Shown: in pieces, positions 12,501-23,780 of the stretch | Layout of the letters: every line of letters begins with the position of its first letter | How positions within the stretch are numbered: position 1 is the first letter of the stretch | DNA from: Dipetalonema caudispina | Taxonomy: Eukaryota > Nematoda > Chromadorea > Rhabditida > Onchocercidae | Length of the DNA: 64,000 nt | Assembly (NCBI GenBank): GCA_013365325.1 | Contig: JABVXV010000172.1 | Coordinates: 62,001-126,000, forward strand | Direction of reading: 5' to 3' | Made by a program: the position numbers and the translations under genes | The notes under the pieces: generated by a model | Told to the model about the DNA's origin: nothing | The model's database searches: none | The model's input: the letters and a program-made list of their open reading frames with translations, nothing else

Positions 12501-13688
12501 GGTGCTATGGTTGCAATTATATTTGTAATTTTGTTTCTATCATTTGTGTTGTATTTTTATAGGAGGTGAAATTTTCTTCTTGCAACATTCATGAATAATA
12601 GTTCATTATCTGAAATTTTTGAATGAGCACTAAATTTAGAGCTTGAATGATTAAATTTTGATCATTTATTTTCGGATGTTGAAATAATTACTGATGAGAT
12701 TTGATTAGCATTGTGTTTAAAAAAATTTTTTCTACTTTTTTTTCCTTTTTTGTCGAAGATAGGTTATAATCAGTTAGATAATTTAGCCAATAAATATCGC
12801 ATATTAAAGGAAATTTATTAGGATATGCAATTGAATTTGACTGCATTTAAGATGAATTTTTTTATTTTATAAGCGTTCCGAAACTAATTTTTCTAAGAAT
12901 TGATTTAAAAAATTTTCATTTTGTTTTGTTCAGATATATGAAATATGGAATGCAGGGAAGTAATTCATTATCAACATTTGATACTTTGGAGCTTTCACCT
13001 CCAATAAATGAACAAAGACAAGATTCAGATACAGTTATGGATGATTTTGAGGTTGGTTTAATCTTTAAATTTTTCTTTAAATTGGTAATATTCCTTTTCC
13101 ATCATCATTTTTTTTTTTTTTTGCCTTGAGAAATTAAAATTTTCTGAAATTTGAAAATTCCTCCAGCAAAATATTGTCATATCCTAGTATATGATTACAA
13201 ACGAAAACACGGTACTCGGTATAATTCATTGATCGTTGAATAAATTAATTGGTAAAATCGAATTTAAAATCTTTGAAGTCATATTGATATCGTAGAGGAA
13301 TGGCTGTATTCAATGATTATGATGAATCGTTAAAAGGAAAATATCCGTGTCATTTTATGATTCATACAATTTATTTTATTTATTTATTTACTTTTTTGTT
13401 GCTGTTTTTCTGAAAAAGAAAAAGAAAAATAAAAAAGAAATTCACAAAAGATTGCTTTCGGAATATTTGCAGAAAACCGAAATAGTGGAACTACAAGCAG
13501 AACCATCAATGCATATACAATTGGCTGAAAAATTAAACCATCAATCGAATGTTTTTGAAATGTTCACATTAACGGGATATCCGGATACAGAATACACTCA
13601 ACATCGAAATTTATTCAGTATGGCGACAAAGAGTCGAAATATGCCAAGAAAAGCAAGAAATAGCAATATTGTTTTACCGGAAATATGA
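9506..13688 (+). CDS. lin-3: LIN-3-like transmembrane EGF ligand
   Basis: Five exons: 9506..9797, 11977..12139, 12401..12565, 12934..13051, 13473..13688; 317 aa with phase kept throughout. Residues 1-75 are polar. Residues 78-97 are a hydrophobic run that could act as a late signal sequence. One EGF domain covers residues 123-162, with cysteines spaced 7-5-13-1-8 and the expected GFRGRQC ending. About 20 residues later comes a single membrane helix (182-205) followed by Arg-Arg and a 110-residue cytoplasmic tail. A single EGF module next to one membrane helix is the plan of EGF-receptor ligands (LIN-3, Spitz, TGF-alpha), which are cleaved between the two to signal to LET-23/EGFR. Assignment to lin-3 rests on this plan and the nematode context. 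Another single-EGF membrane protein is possible. The donor chosen at 9798 (GTATGT) is fixed by phase, since GTGAGT four bases earlier breaks the frame. Confidence 0.72.
9798..11976 (+). other. intron 1 of the LIN-3-like gene
   Basis: A 2.2-kb AT-rich intron with poly(A)/poly(T) runs (for example T from 10540 and A from 11739). Short open stretches inside it (10175-10611, both strands) have no coding character. In C. elegans, introns of lin-3 carry anchor-cell and vulval enhancers, but no specific element is recognisable here. Confidence 0.6.
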
Positions 13689-13823
13689 GAAGAACAACAA
13701 AGAAAAAAAAAAATCTGTCATTAACATGAAATGTTAATATTTAAACATTAAGCATTAAAATGCTTTAAAATGATTTAAGTTATGGAAATTTTTTTTTTTT
13801 TTATTGCAAAATTCATTGTCAAA

Positions 13824-13829
13824 AATAAA
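13824..13829 (+). promoter_or_regulatory. probable polyadenylation signal of the LIN-3-like gene
   Basis: AATAAA about 136 bp after the stop codon, and the only clear candidate in the next few hundred bases. Confidence 0.5.
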
Positions 13830-14331
13830 TTAAAACTAAGAGTATGGACTAAAATTGGATTTAACCTGATAGAATTTTCATCGGAACATATTGCTATGTG
13901 ATCCAACTAATTTCAAATTTTCCATGCAACGGACAACGATTAGCTAATATATTTGTAATCATTTTCAATGATAATTGATGCATTAATTCTGTGATTAAAT
14001 GATTTCAATATTTGTTTAATTACAAAATTAATCTTATCATTGTATATTTAGCTTTCGTTAGTTCATAATAGACGGGTATTATTTGCATGGATGCACTCAT
14101 ATATTTATATCAAAGATAATTTGATCAGTACTCGGTGATACATATATAAATCTCTCAAAGATGATCATTATTTAATTCCATATAGCAGGTACAATGCTTA
14201 GCTAATTGATCCTTATCAATTTACTGTTTCATTTCGCCTACTTGTCCTGCTATTTGCAAATAGATTGCTTATACAGTAACATGAAAATTCTTTTTTCTAC
14301 AATTAAGTTATTTAAATTAGCTAAGCGCTTA

Positions 14332-14367
<36 letters not shown>

Positions 14368-15076
14368 AGTGCCTGCTTGTCTGCAATCATTTATTAATTT
14401 CGATGATTATCATGTAAGATCCTATAAGTTACTATACTATTGGGATGCTTACCGTTTCATATTTCAAATTACTGATAAATTAATCTTTCAAAATTATAAA
14501 TGGTTTGAATAACAAAACATACATATCAAATATGCAAATAATTCTGAAATATTATTTGGATGTGATCAAATATTTGAGAATCAATAATTGAATTTCTCTT
14601 GTATAAATCATGAATAAATTTTGTTCCAATTCAAAACTACAAATGTCATCATAAAAAAAAGAGGTAGAATGTTGAATTGATTCATTAAAAATAAACTCGA
14701 ATTTTATAGCGCTTGAAAAGTTCTTTTCTCTATCAGTAGAAAATTGCTTTTTGTAAAATCCTGGATGACAACGATCATTTACTTTTTGTGCAGTTCTATA
14801 GGATGAATTCAACATTCAAAGAAATTTAGGAAAGAGACGAATGCGAGTAATAAAAACGTTTTCCATTATGTGAACTAAAGGAGGTAAAACAATGATATGA
14901 TTATTTTCATTATAATTATACTCAAATTTTTTTTTTGTCTTGTAAAGAAGTTATGAAGCTTTCTTTTATTTATTTATTTATTTTTTTTTTCGTACTCTTT
15001 TTTCCGTATTATTGAATACGAACGGTAATCTTTGGATATGATTTTTATGCATTTGAAATGTTCAATTCATCATCTC

Positions 15077-15107
<31 letters not shown>

Positions 15108-17067
15108 AAAATTTCCGACCGCTCTCCTTGTAGAATTCAAAAATGGCATAAATGAAATGGTTTAAAATATACTTAAACAGTTCAAAATTTGTCAAATTTA
15201 TGATGAATGAAAAGATGAAGAAAAAGAGGAAGAAAAAAGAAATCGATTCAGTGACAAGTTATGAATGATCTGATATCACGATACTTACAAATATAATTGT
15301 GAAATATGAAAAATTCACTGCAATGTACAACTTGGCACAATATAAGGTGAAAACTTCATTTTCTTTTTTTTTTTAACTTTATATTTAATCAATTAAAATA
15401 ATCAAAAATTGCATCATTTAAATCTCTTCAAATAAGTTCCTTCATTTCAATCACTAATTTATTCGTTTATGTCAATAATAATTGCTTAAATCATAATTTC
15501 ATATCATTAATTACATTTCTTGTTGATTATTCTCATTTTTCTCCCAAATATTTCAACAAGATTACGTGAGATTAATTGTAATAGTAATAAATGAAATTAT
15601 GTAATTATGGATTTCAGATAATGATTCCAATTAATTCATTGTAGGATTCGATAATACCATCATTCAGCCAAAGTTGATATCTTGGACAAACACGTACAAC
15701 ATTCATGCTTTGATTTTCACAGATTCTGATCACTTGACTTCTATCGGTATAAGATGAGATTCCATAAAGTTGTCGAAACATATTCCTAAACATCCTTTAA
15801 CAACACCACTTGACCCTTGCTATCCTCACATGACCCCGCGAATTTGTTACCATCAGATTACGATCACATTTGGGCTTCTATGACTTTTCAATTTGCATTG
15901 TGATGCAGTCAAAATAATGCAAAATAGCGTCATTTCACATTACTCTTTGATATACATCACAGACCGGATGGTCGTATGGAAATTACTGGGTTCGGTATGT
16001 CCGGTTATTACGGTTCTTTTCATTGGGAAGGTTTGGCAAGTTTTTTTGTTCCTAGAAGTGAGGAGGTCAGTAAAATGAAGTAGAATTCTGTCTAAAAATT
16101 GATGAGAATTAGGGAGAAATGAGAAGGATTGATTGAATGAGTGATTTGATTGATAAAAAAATCTGCAAATAGTCACTTAATTTAATCAGAACAGTAATTC
16201 AAAATAGAGTTAGCATCATGATTAAAGAAGCGACAATGGTACATGATGACAATGTCTTATCATCAATATCATATGTGAAAATACGTTGAGTTAATGTTGT
16301 AATAAGTTCTCTTTTTTTTTTTTTTCCTTGCTTTACATAATGGAACGATGTTTACATGCTAAAAATGGCAATGGAAATCCTCATCATCCTTGTTATTGAA
16401 TTGTAATTTTGTGGAGTTTAGGTAATTAGGAAATTACCGAGTCTATATCCGATATCTTCTATCGAATACTGGACATTTTTTTGGTACTTTCGGTTGTGCC
16501 ATTTTTGGAATATATTTATTATGGCCATCATTTAAGAATAAATTTCATTTCGTTATCCTACATTTTTCAGAGAAGTAAGCTAGTAATAGTAGTGTTATTT
16601 TTCAGGCATCATTCAAGAAACCTTGGGTTATGTGAATTTTAAAATCGTGTTTGTTCAGGTTGGTGGTACTTTGAAATTCATTGTAAGAATTTTATGAGGA
16701 CCTAAGGCTACTGTTAGGAGTGTAGAATTTTATCCCATTTCCAGCTGTAGAGATACGATAGAACTGAAATAGATTGAATTCAGGTTTTTCTTCGGTTACG
16801 ATTAGTAAATAAGCTATCCTGGAGAAATATTCTAAAATGCTTTTTTGATATCAAGGACAGATTATGTAGAAGTGATTTCAAGATTTTATTCAGAATTTTA
16901 GGAAAATTTCTCTTTTTAAAAAGCTACAAAATAATGCGATGAAAGTAGTTCTTTATCTGTCCCAGGATAATCATGTATTTCGGACTATAAGTTTGTGTCG
17001 CTTTTAGTGACTTTATGATTGGATTAATTACTTGTTTCCGCAAATAATAGTTATATCAGCTACAGCA
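13830..17067. other. intergenic region before the nischarin-like gene
   Basis: AT-rich DNA with an (AT) repeat at about 14334-14363 and an A run near 15078. Between roughly 15640 and 16080 the base composition is noticeably richer in G and C, with short open pieces in different frames (see findings). No complete gene could be assembled. Confidence 0.5.
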
Positions 17068-20000
17068 ATGGCACTTCTCGATTTGGATAATATAGCCCCA
17101 CGTTTGGAAGGAAATTCAATGATTTCAATACCGCATTACAAAATTAAGGATGGTAAATATGCGGTAAATATATAATTTCTGTCGAGAAAAAGTACAAATC
17201 AAATTTATCATTATACAAGACAAACGATGGTCGAGTTTCAAACAAAAATTATTCTGTCCAAAATAATTTGGATGAAAAGTCCTTCATCAAAACTTCCTAT
17301 AGTTTTCATTATGATCAATGAAAGTTCAATTTTAGACTGAAATCTCCAAACTTTTATGACCATTGAATATTACGAAATCATTAAACTGCCAGTCATCTGT
17401 CAAAAAACATTGGTAATACAAAGCTGCACTTGATTCTAATGAATGACACGTTATACATGTTAGGGAAATTCTATCATTCAGCTTTGTAGGTCTACGTTAT
17501 TAAAGTTTCGATCGATTCGACCATCTGGACTGTAGAAAGACGTTACAGCGATTTCGTAGCATTTGATTTACAACGATTTGAAGATCGCAAAAAATCGTTT
17601 CTTCCACCAAAAAAATTAGTTGGGAATTTGGTGAGACTTTTTCATCATTTTGGTTTCCCTTCTCGAATACTGGTGATATATAGAATTATTTGTATTAGAT
17701 AAAACTTACGTATTAGATGTACTAATTTAATTCGTATTTTTGCATTCCTTAGGGTCAAGTCCTGGTTTCCAAAGCCAAACAATCAAATAGTTTATACGAT
17801 CATAACATCAGCAAAATTTTCACTGAATACTTGCATTAAACTTCCTATCATCCTAGGATGTGGAATTTCTGGATGAAAGAAGAATTGAACTCGAAAAATA
17901 TATCCGAACCGTGGTTGAGCTTGATCTTTGGTTGCAGAGAAGGAGGAAACAGTATGCGCTTCCGTCTTTGGTTGCCCATTTCCTCGATTTCCAGGAATAT
18001 GTTAGTCGTATCAAATTTAAATTTAATAATTTTGCTCAAACTAGGTCGGTGTGCATAAGCTGCAGGACTCTTTCTTCAGGACATCGGAAGAAAGAAATGT
18101 GCGAATTATCATATGTGTACAATGAGCCTGCTGAGAGTTTTGAAGGTGGATACAGATGGCGTAAAGAGGAGGTAGTGTGAACTGGAATATGGGTTTGAAA
18201 AGGTCAGAGTTGTTTTAAGCATTAAGGCTTGCTGCATAATTTTCTAGGCGTAGTATTTGGAGGATTTAATAAATAGTGTAAAAGGCGATATTTTCTTTAG
18301 TATTTTATCTGTACATTTCATGGAAGAGACGAAGTTGTATATAGCGTTGAAAATAATAGTGATGGTAATAGTAGAGGTGTTGGTAGTAAAAAGATAAGCA
18401 GTGGTGTAAATTTGATATTTTAGTGGCTTAATCGTTCATTTCGAGTACCTTTTCGAGGTATTTCTAATTAATAACGAAAACAAATGATAATATGCATTCT
18501 GACTTTTATTATAATCCAAGCTGTTCAGGATTTTTTTAGATCATATATATATATATATATGGAATAAAAATTTCAATCATATTGTTTATTCCTGATTTAT
18601 TCTTGATCCTGAATAGCTTTTATTAGCACGCATAATCAAAAAGTAGAAATGGCTGAGGTTGGAAAACAAAATCTCTCAGTTATCATCATCATTAGTTGCG
18701 CTAGGAGCAGTAAGCTCTCCTCGAGAACCTCTAATATTTCTCTTATGTCGCCAGTACTGCAAACGAGTCCATACGTCCTTGACTGCTAAGTAAATCATTG
18801 TAATGTTCTTTATCATCAGAATACTTGCATCGTAATGTTTCCCATGTGTTGATATCTCCAACAGCACGTAAAGATAGATGCGGATTCCAAGGTATGGTGC
18901 ATTTACCTGTAAATTTTGAGGTTTATTCAGGGGTTCTAGTTTCTTAATTTTATTCCAACCAAGAACAGCCTATTTTTTGCACTTTATAAATTCATAGTGA
19001 AATTATATTTAGATTAGGTTAGACAGTTTTCAACGACAAGAAAATTTACCATCAAGACATAGATGAGAGACCAGATCTTTTCACTGACAAGTGCAAAACG
19101 TGGAAGACGGCGTCCGAAGCGTAAGCGTAGCAGTGTGAAAACCGGCAAAATGAAGTTGAGGCATGCGAGTGGGAGAATGGTTACATCAAGCCAGAATGGC
19201 AGATCCCAGCTGTTTTTCTAAATCGTTTGGGATTATATAAATGCCTAATGCAGTTTGGGGAACAGTTTTCATTTTTCTAGGTCAATCATCATTGTGTCAT
19301 ACTATTATTATTAACTGGCATGATTCTTAGAGTTTTTTTAGATATTATACTTCAATTTAGAACGGTCCGAATAATTGAATTACCTTCAGAAAGAGATTGA
19401 ATATAGTAATTAATTAGTCAAGATTAGTGTCACGTTTTTAAATCTAATAAAGATTGTAAGCAAAAAAAAAAGACATTTCGACACAAAGAACTTACGAAAG
19501 ATTGCCAGAGCAAGTCGAGGAAGCAAATAGTATCAATCAGGTCAAAAGTTACGGTAGTCATTAGGTAAATCAGATATAACTGTCGGTTACTGTTAACTGT
19601 TGTGTAATGATGCGACTCAAGCAAAAGTATGAAAATGGGTGCACTAAGTGATAAACCCAAACGGAACAGATGGTCATCCAGAATTTTGTCATTTGAATCA
19701 GTATTCGCTGGTGGCAACTGAAATATAGATTAGATTAAACATTTGACCTTTTAGATTAGAAATCGGTTGTTTGGGAATACGTTAGATTTTATAGATCTAG
19801 ACTTCTAATGTCTGTCAAATTAACAATAATCACGTACCTGAGTATAGAAAAGACGAAAACAAACGGCCACCTTTCCAGCTAGGACAGCTGAATACAACAA
19901 CCATCCGATCCATGTGTATTTGACTTTAGCATCTGCAGTACATTTTCAGTTAAGTGGTCTGATTCATCTTTATAGTAATTCATACTAAAAATCTTGTTGA

Positions 20001-23000
20001 GTACCGCAGGGTATCGACTGAGTGGAACTAAAAGTTTTCTGTACCTGCAGAGCAAGCATCTTCCATATGTTGTTGATTGTTTCGTACCACTATAACAAGG
20101 AGCCATATGAGAATAACAATGACGAGCGAATCGGCTCCTATCCAGGTATACCAGATGTTGTCTTTCAGGACAGTTAAGTAATAGAAGTCTAGAAGGCCAA
20201 ATTGTAAAATTACAAGTGCCAAGCACAGGATGAAGAGAAATACGTCGATGCAACCACGAAAATAGCGATCTGCAAGTACGAATAGTTTCTCCAGATTCTC
20301 ACTTCAAAATTTTTTTCTCTTAAATTTAAATATTCAAAATTTCCCTCAGTTACTGGCATATCCTTTTTATTATGAGGTGGTTACTTTTCATGAGTAATTT
20401 CAAGTATAGATCAAGAATAGATCAGTAATGTATATTGATATGTTCGTTAATCATACGAATTTAAAATACGACACTGTTCAATTTTTAGAATTCATTAATA
20501 CAGTGAATTTGGGAGTCTGCCGGCTTTTTATTCACAAGATTCAAATTTTTTGATCTTTTTTTTATATTTATGGGCTCACGTATATGGTTTTGAATTCATT
20601 ATTGTTATCAAGAGGATGATGGTGTTATCACAATGCTATAGTCATAATCAAAATATTGATGAAATTCAATCATAATATTCAGTTCAGAGACTGGAAAATG
20701 TCTCGTCTTCGATATCAACCATTATTTATAATTGTATTTAAACCACTTATTATATCTTGGAAAGGCCAACTCACTTGGTGTGACGCTCATCTTTGTCGGT
20801 GATGTTAAAAATCGTGTGTTTCTATTGTTAGAAGTGAATTTTTCTGGAAGAAAAGTTTCTTCTAATATGCCTGAATAGAATGATTCGTGAGGAATGCGCT
20901 CTTCCTCGTTCTCCTCGATGGCCTCTTCAGCGGCCTGGCGCTCCTCGGAAATACTCTGGTTTTCTACAAATCCTGAAATATTCCACATTGATCAGAAACC
21001 AATGACTGAACGAAACAAGAGTATGAACAGTTATGAAGCACTGCTTGTCAAAAATGGATAATAAAAATTTTTCATGTGAAAGAGAAGGAATAAGTGGTAA
21101 ATATTCCCCGTTATTCCTTGTATTAGGATAATTTCGGTAAACAAGGGTCATAAGTGGTATATATAGGGAGTGTAAGAATAGGAAGATTTATTTAAAGTGC
21201 TTGTTAAGCTACGCTTGAATGGGGATTGGCATGAGATGGTTCGGAAGTGCTTTTTATTTGACCTGAATTAGGCGTAATTTGCCATGTGCCAAGATTTCTT
21301 TTTCATTTTTATCTAATAAAAATGAATCTGTGGAAAAAAGCTGTAGCTATTATAAAAAAAGAAAAAAAGATAATCGTGTAACAGAGGAAATTAATGCTGG
21401 AGCATGATGCTCCCCCACGGATTCATAAGAATTTTTTTCTTCCTCCTTTCTTATGTTAATCAAAAACATGATAATTACGTAGGATTTAAAAGGTTTAAAT
21501 GATTCCAGATGATTGGGGAGATTTTTTTCTTCCTACACCATAATAACATATGTTATAAACTAACAAACATTTACTACACTTTGTAAGAAATTATTCATCT
21601 TGGCATATACATGAACGACATTTATATAAATGAAGGTATGAAACTGTATCCAATGTTTATTTCTTTGAGAGAAGAAACTTAGATTATGTAGATCCATCCA
21701 TGTTCCAATTTAATTAACGGGGTAAAAATCTCACGGATATTATAGGCATGAATCAGTCTGTGTATATTGTGATGCATAGATCACGCAATATAAGTGCTTA
21801 ATTAGGACTCAAGAGGTAGATTTGATGCTAGTTTATTTCTTTACTCTAAAATTATAATTAAAGTTACAAATTCAGTATTCTAAGTAACTATGGACAAGAT
21901 AATTAGGGATGGCCTGCTAATTTCTGGATTTAAAATGTCGTTGAAAGTGGTATATAAATATAAAAGGAGATATATGCATGGTAGCTAACGAAATCGATTA
22001 ATTCTATTCATGGTCACAGAAAGAGTTCTGTTGTGAGGAATGTATCTTAGTTACAGCATAGTGTAATTTAGTAGAAAATGGAATGGAAAGAGAATATCGG
22101 AGATTAGACTGGTCTTCCGGCGTCAGCTGTGTGTTATCTATCGTCCATTAGATGCGGTGCACATTAAATAAAGCATACACTGTTTCTGGTATTCTCTAAT
22201 CATCATAAGTTCTAGGGAAGAGTAGCAGTGCAGTAATTTTAAGGAAAGATTCATCGAGAACCCAAAAATCCATTCATCGTAAGTGTAAGATGGTCTTGCA
22301 TTGGCATAGCTTAAATAGTGTCTTTGTAAGCAAACTATATGTAATCATTATCGCTGAAGTTATGGGCGTTGTCATTTGCTCAAAGTTTTGAATATTATCA
22401 TCATTATCTCAAATTCAAACAAATAAAGTATCAAATATTCAGAGGTTTTTAGAAGGTTAATTCAAGAGGCTATGTGGGACAAGAATTTGTCAAATCCATT
22501 ACGAGGATTAAGACATAGATGGCATAACGAACACATTGGTTTCCGGAAAGATCAGAAAAATGCTTTTTTGAACAAAGTATAAAGCTAGTTTTTGCAGCAA
22601 ATTTTACTTTTTTATTCGTTGGAGAAGAAGAAGAGAACACAATTGAAATGTGATACATAAAAATTGCTAGAATTTGCGAGATTTAAGTATTAGTGGAATT
22701 TTAACCACAACTCAAAGGTTGAAAGTTTTGGTAAACAAATGATTTAATCGAAGAAATATCTCTCAATCTTCATTTCAATTTATCACTTCTATACCTAATC
22801 TTTCCAGCCGATGTCATCATAATTTTATGTTAGCAACTAATGCAAGAACAGTAATACAGGTCTGCCAGTACAGCCTGATTAAACTTCCGATTGACTGTCA
22901 CTAGTTTTGACAGTTGTCGGAGGCAACGAAAAGGGGCTAATTTCAATTCATATGCAAACTCTAATCGACTTTATAGTACAAGCAATTAGCTGGTTAAGCG

Positions 23001-23742
23001 AATCAAAATTTAAAATTAATTCTAAAAATGTTAAGTTGAACTAGCTAATTTAAAATTCTGATACTGGTAAAGACATACAAGAGAACAAAGCTTATGTCGG
23101 AAGATTAACATATAGTTAATGAGGCAGTGTTGAGCACCACCACGGTAAACATCCACAAACATTTGTTTGCTTGTCTACTTGAAAGGAATATTATTTCTTC
23201 GGCATCCTGCTTTATTGGTGTACATCTGTATGTGTGTATATATACATGTATATATATATGTGTGTGTGTATGTTTGTGTGTGTGTGTATCTATCTGTCTA
23301 TATTTATTTATATCTAAAACCCACTCAAAATCAATTTATGATTGTAAGAAAACATTTTATTTCCTAAAATTTTACTATTATAGAACTCTGCTAGGTTTCA
23401 TCCTTATCTCAGTTGTATTTTATGCAGAGTGACTATTGCACTTTTTTGCATCTCCAACTATGAATCCAAAAGATTTTCATCTATTCTTTACCTAGATTCT
23501 AGATTTACAGCAATTAATAATTGCATAATTAACTAATCAGCTATAAAATGAAGGTTTGTTTCATAGTGTTTCTTGCTTTGTGATTTATTCCATAACAACG
23601 TATAAACACGTTGTTATGGAATAAATCACAAAGCAAGAAAAAATTAAGGTCATTTAACAAATCAACAAATAAAAAACAATTATGTAACTTTTCTAGGCCT
23701 ACCATGCCAGAATTAATGAATGGTAAAACTGAAGAATCCATT

Positions 23743-23780
<38 letters not shown>

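Noticed and set aside
17858..18180. Unspliced continuation of the nischarin exon to 18180
   Set aside because: Reading through the GTTAGT donor loses the PX-domain pattern. Splicing at 18000 restores it.
19879..20253. 124-codon minus-strand open frame with many Cys and Arg
   Set aside because: A shadow frame of the TMEM121-like exon 20045-20269. The membrane-protein frame has matching phases and hydrophobic pattern.
23569..23640. microRNA precursor
   Set aside because: Pairing is perfect over 33 bp with a 6-nt loop. Typical precursors carry bulges and larger loops, so I list it only as an inverted repeat.
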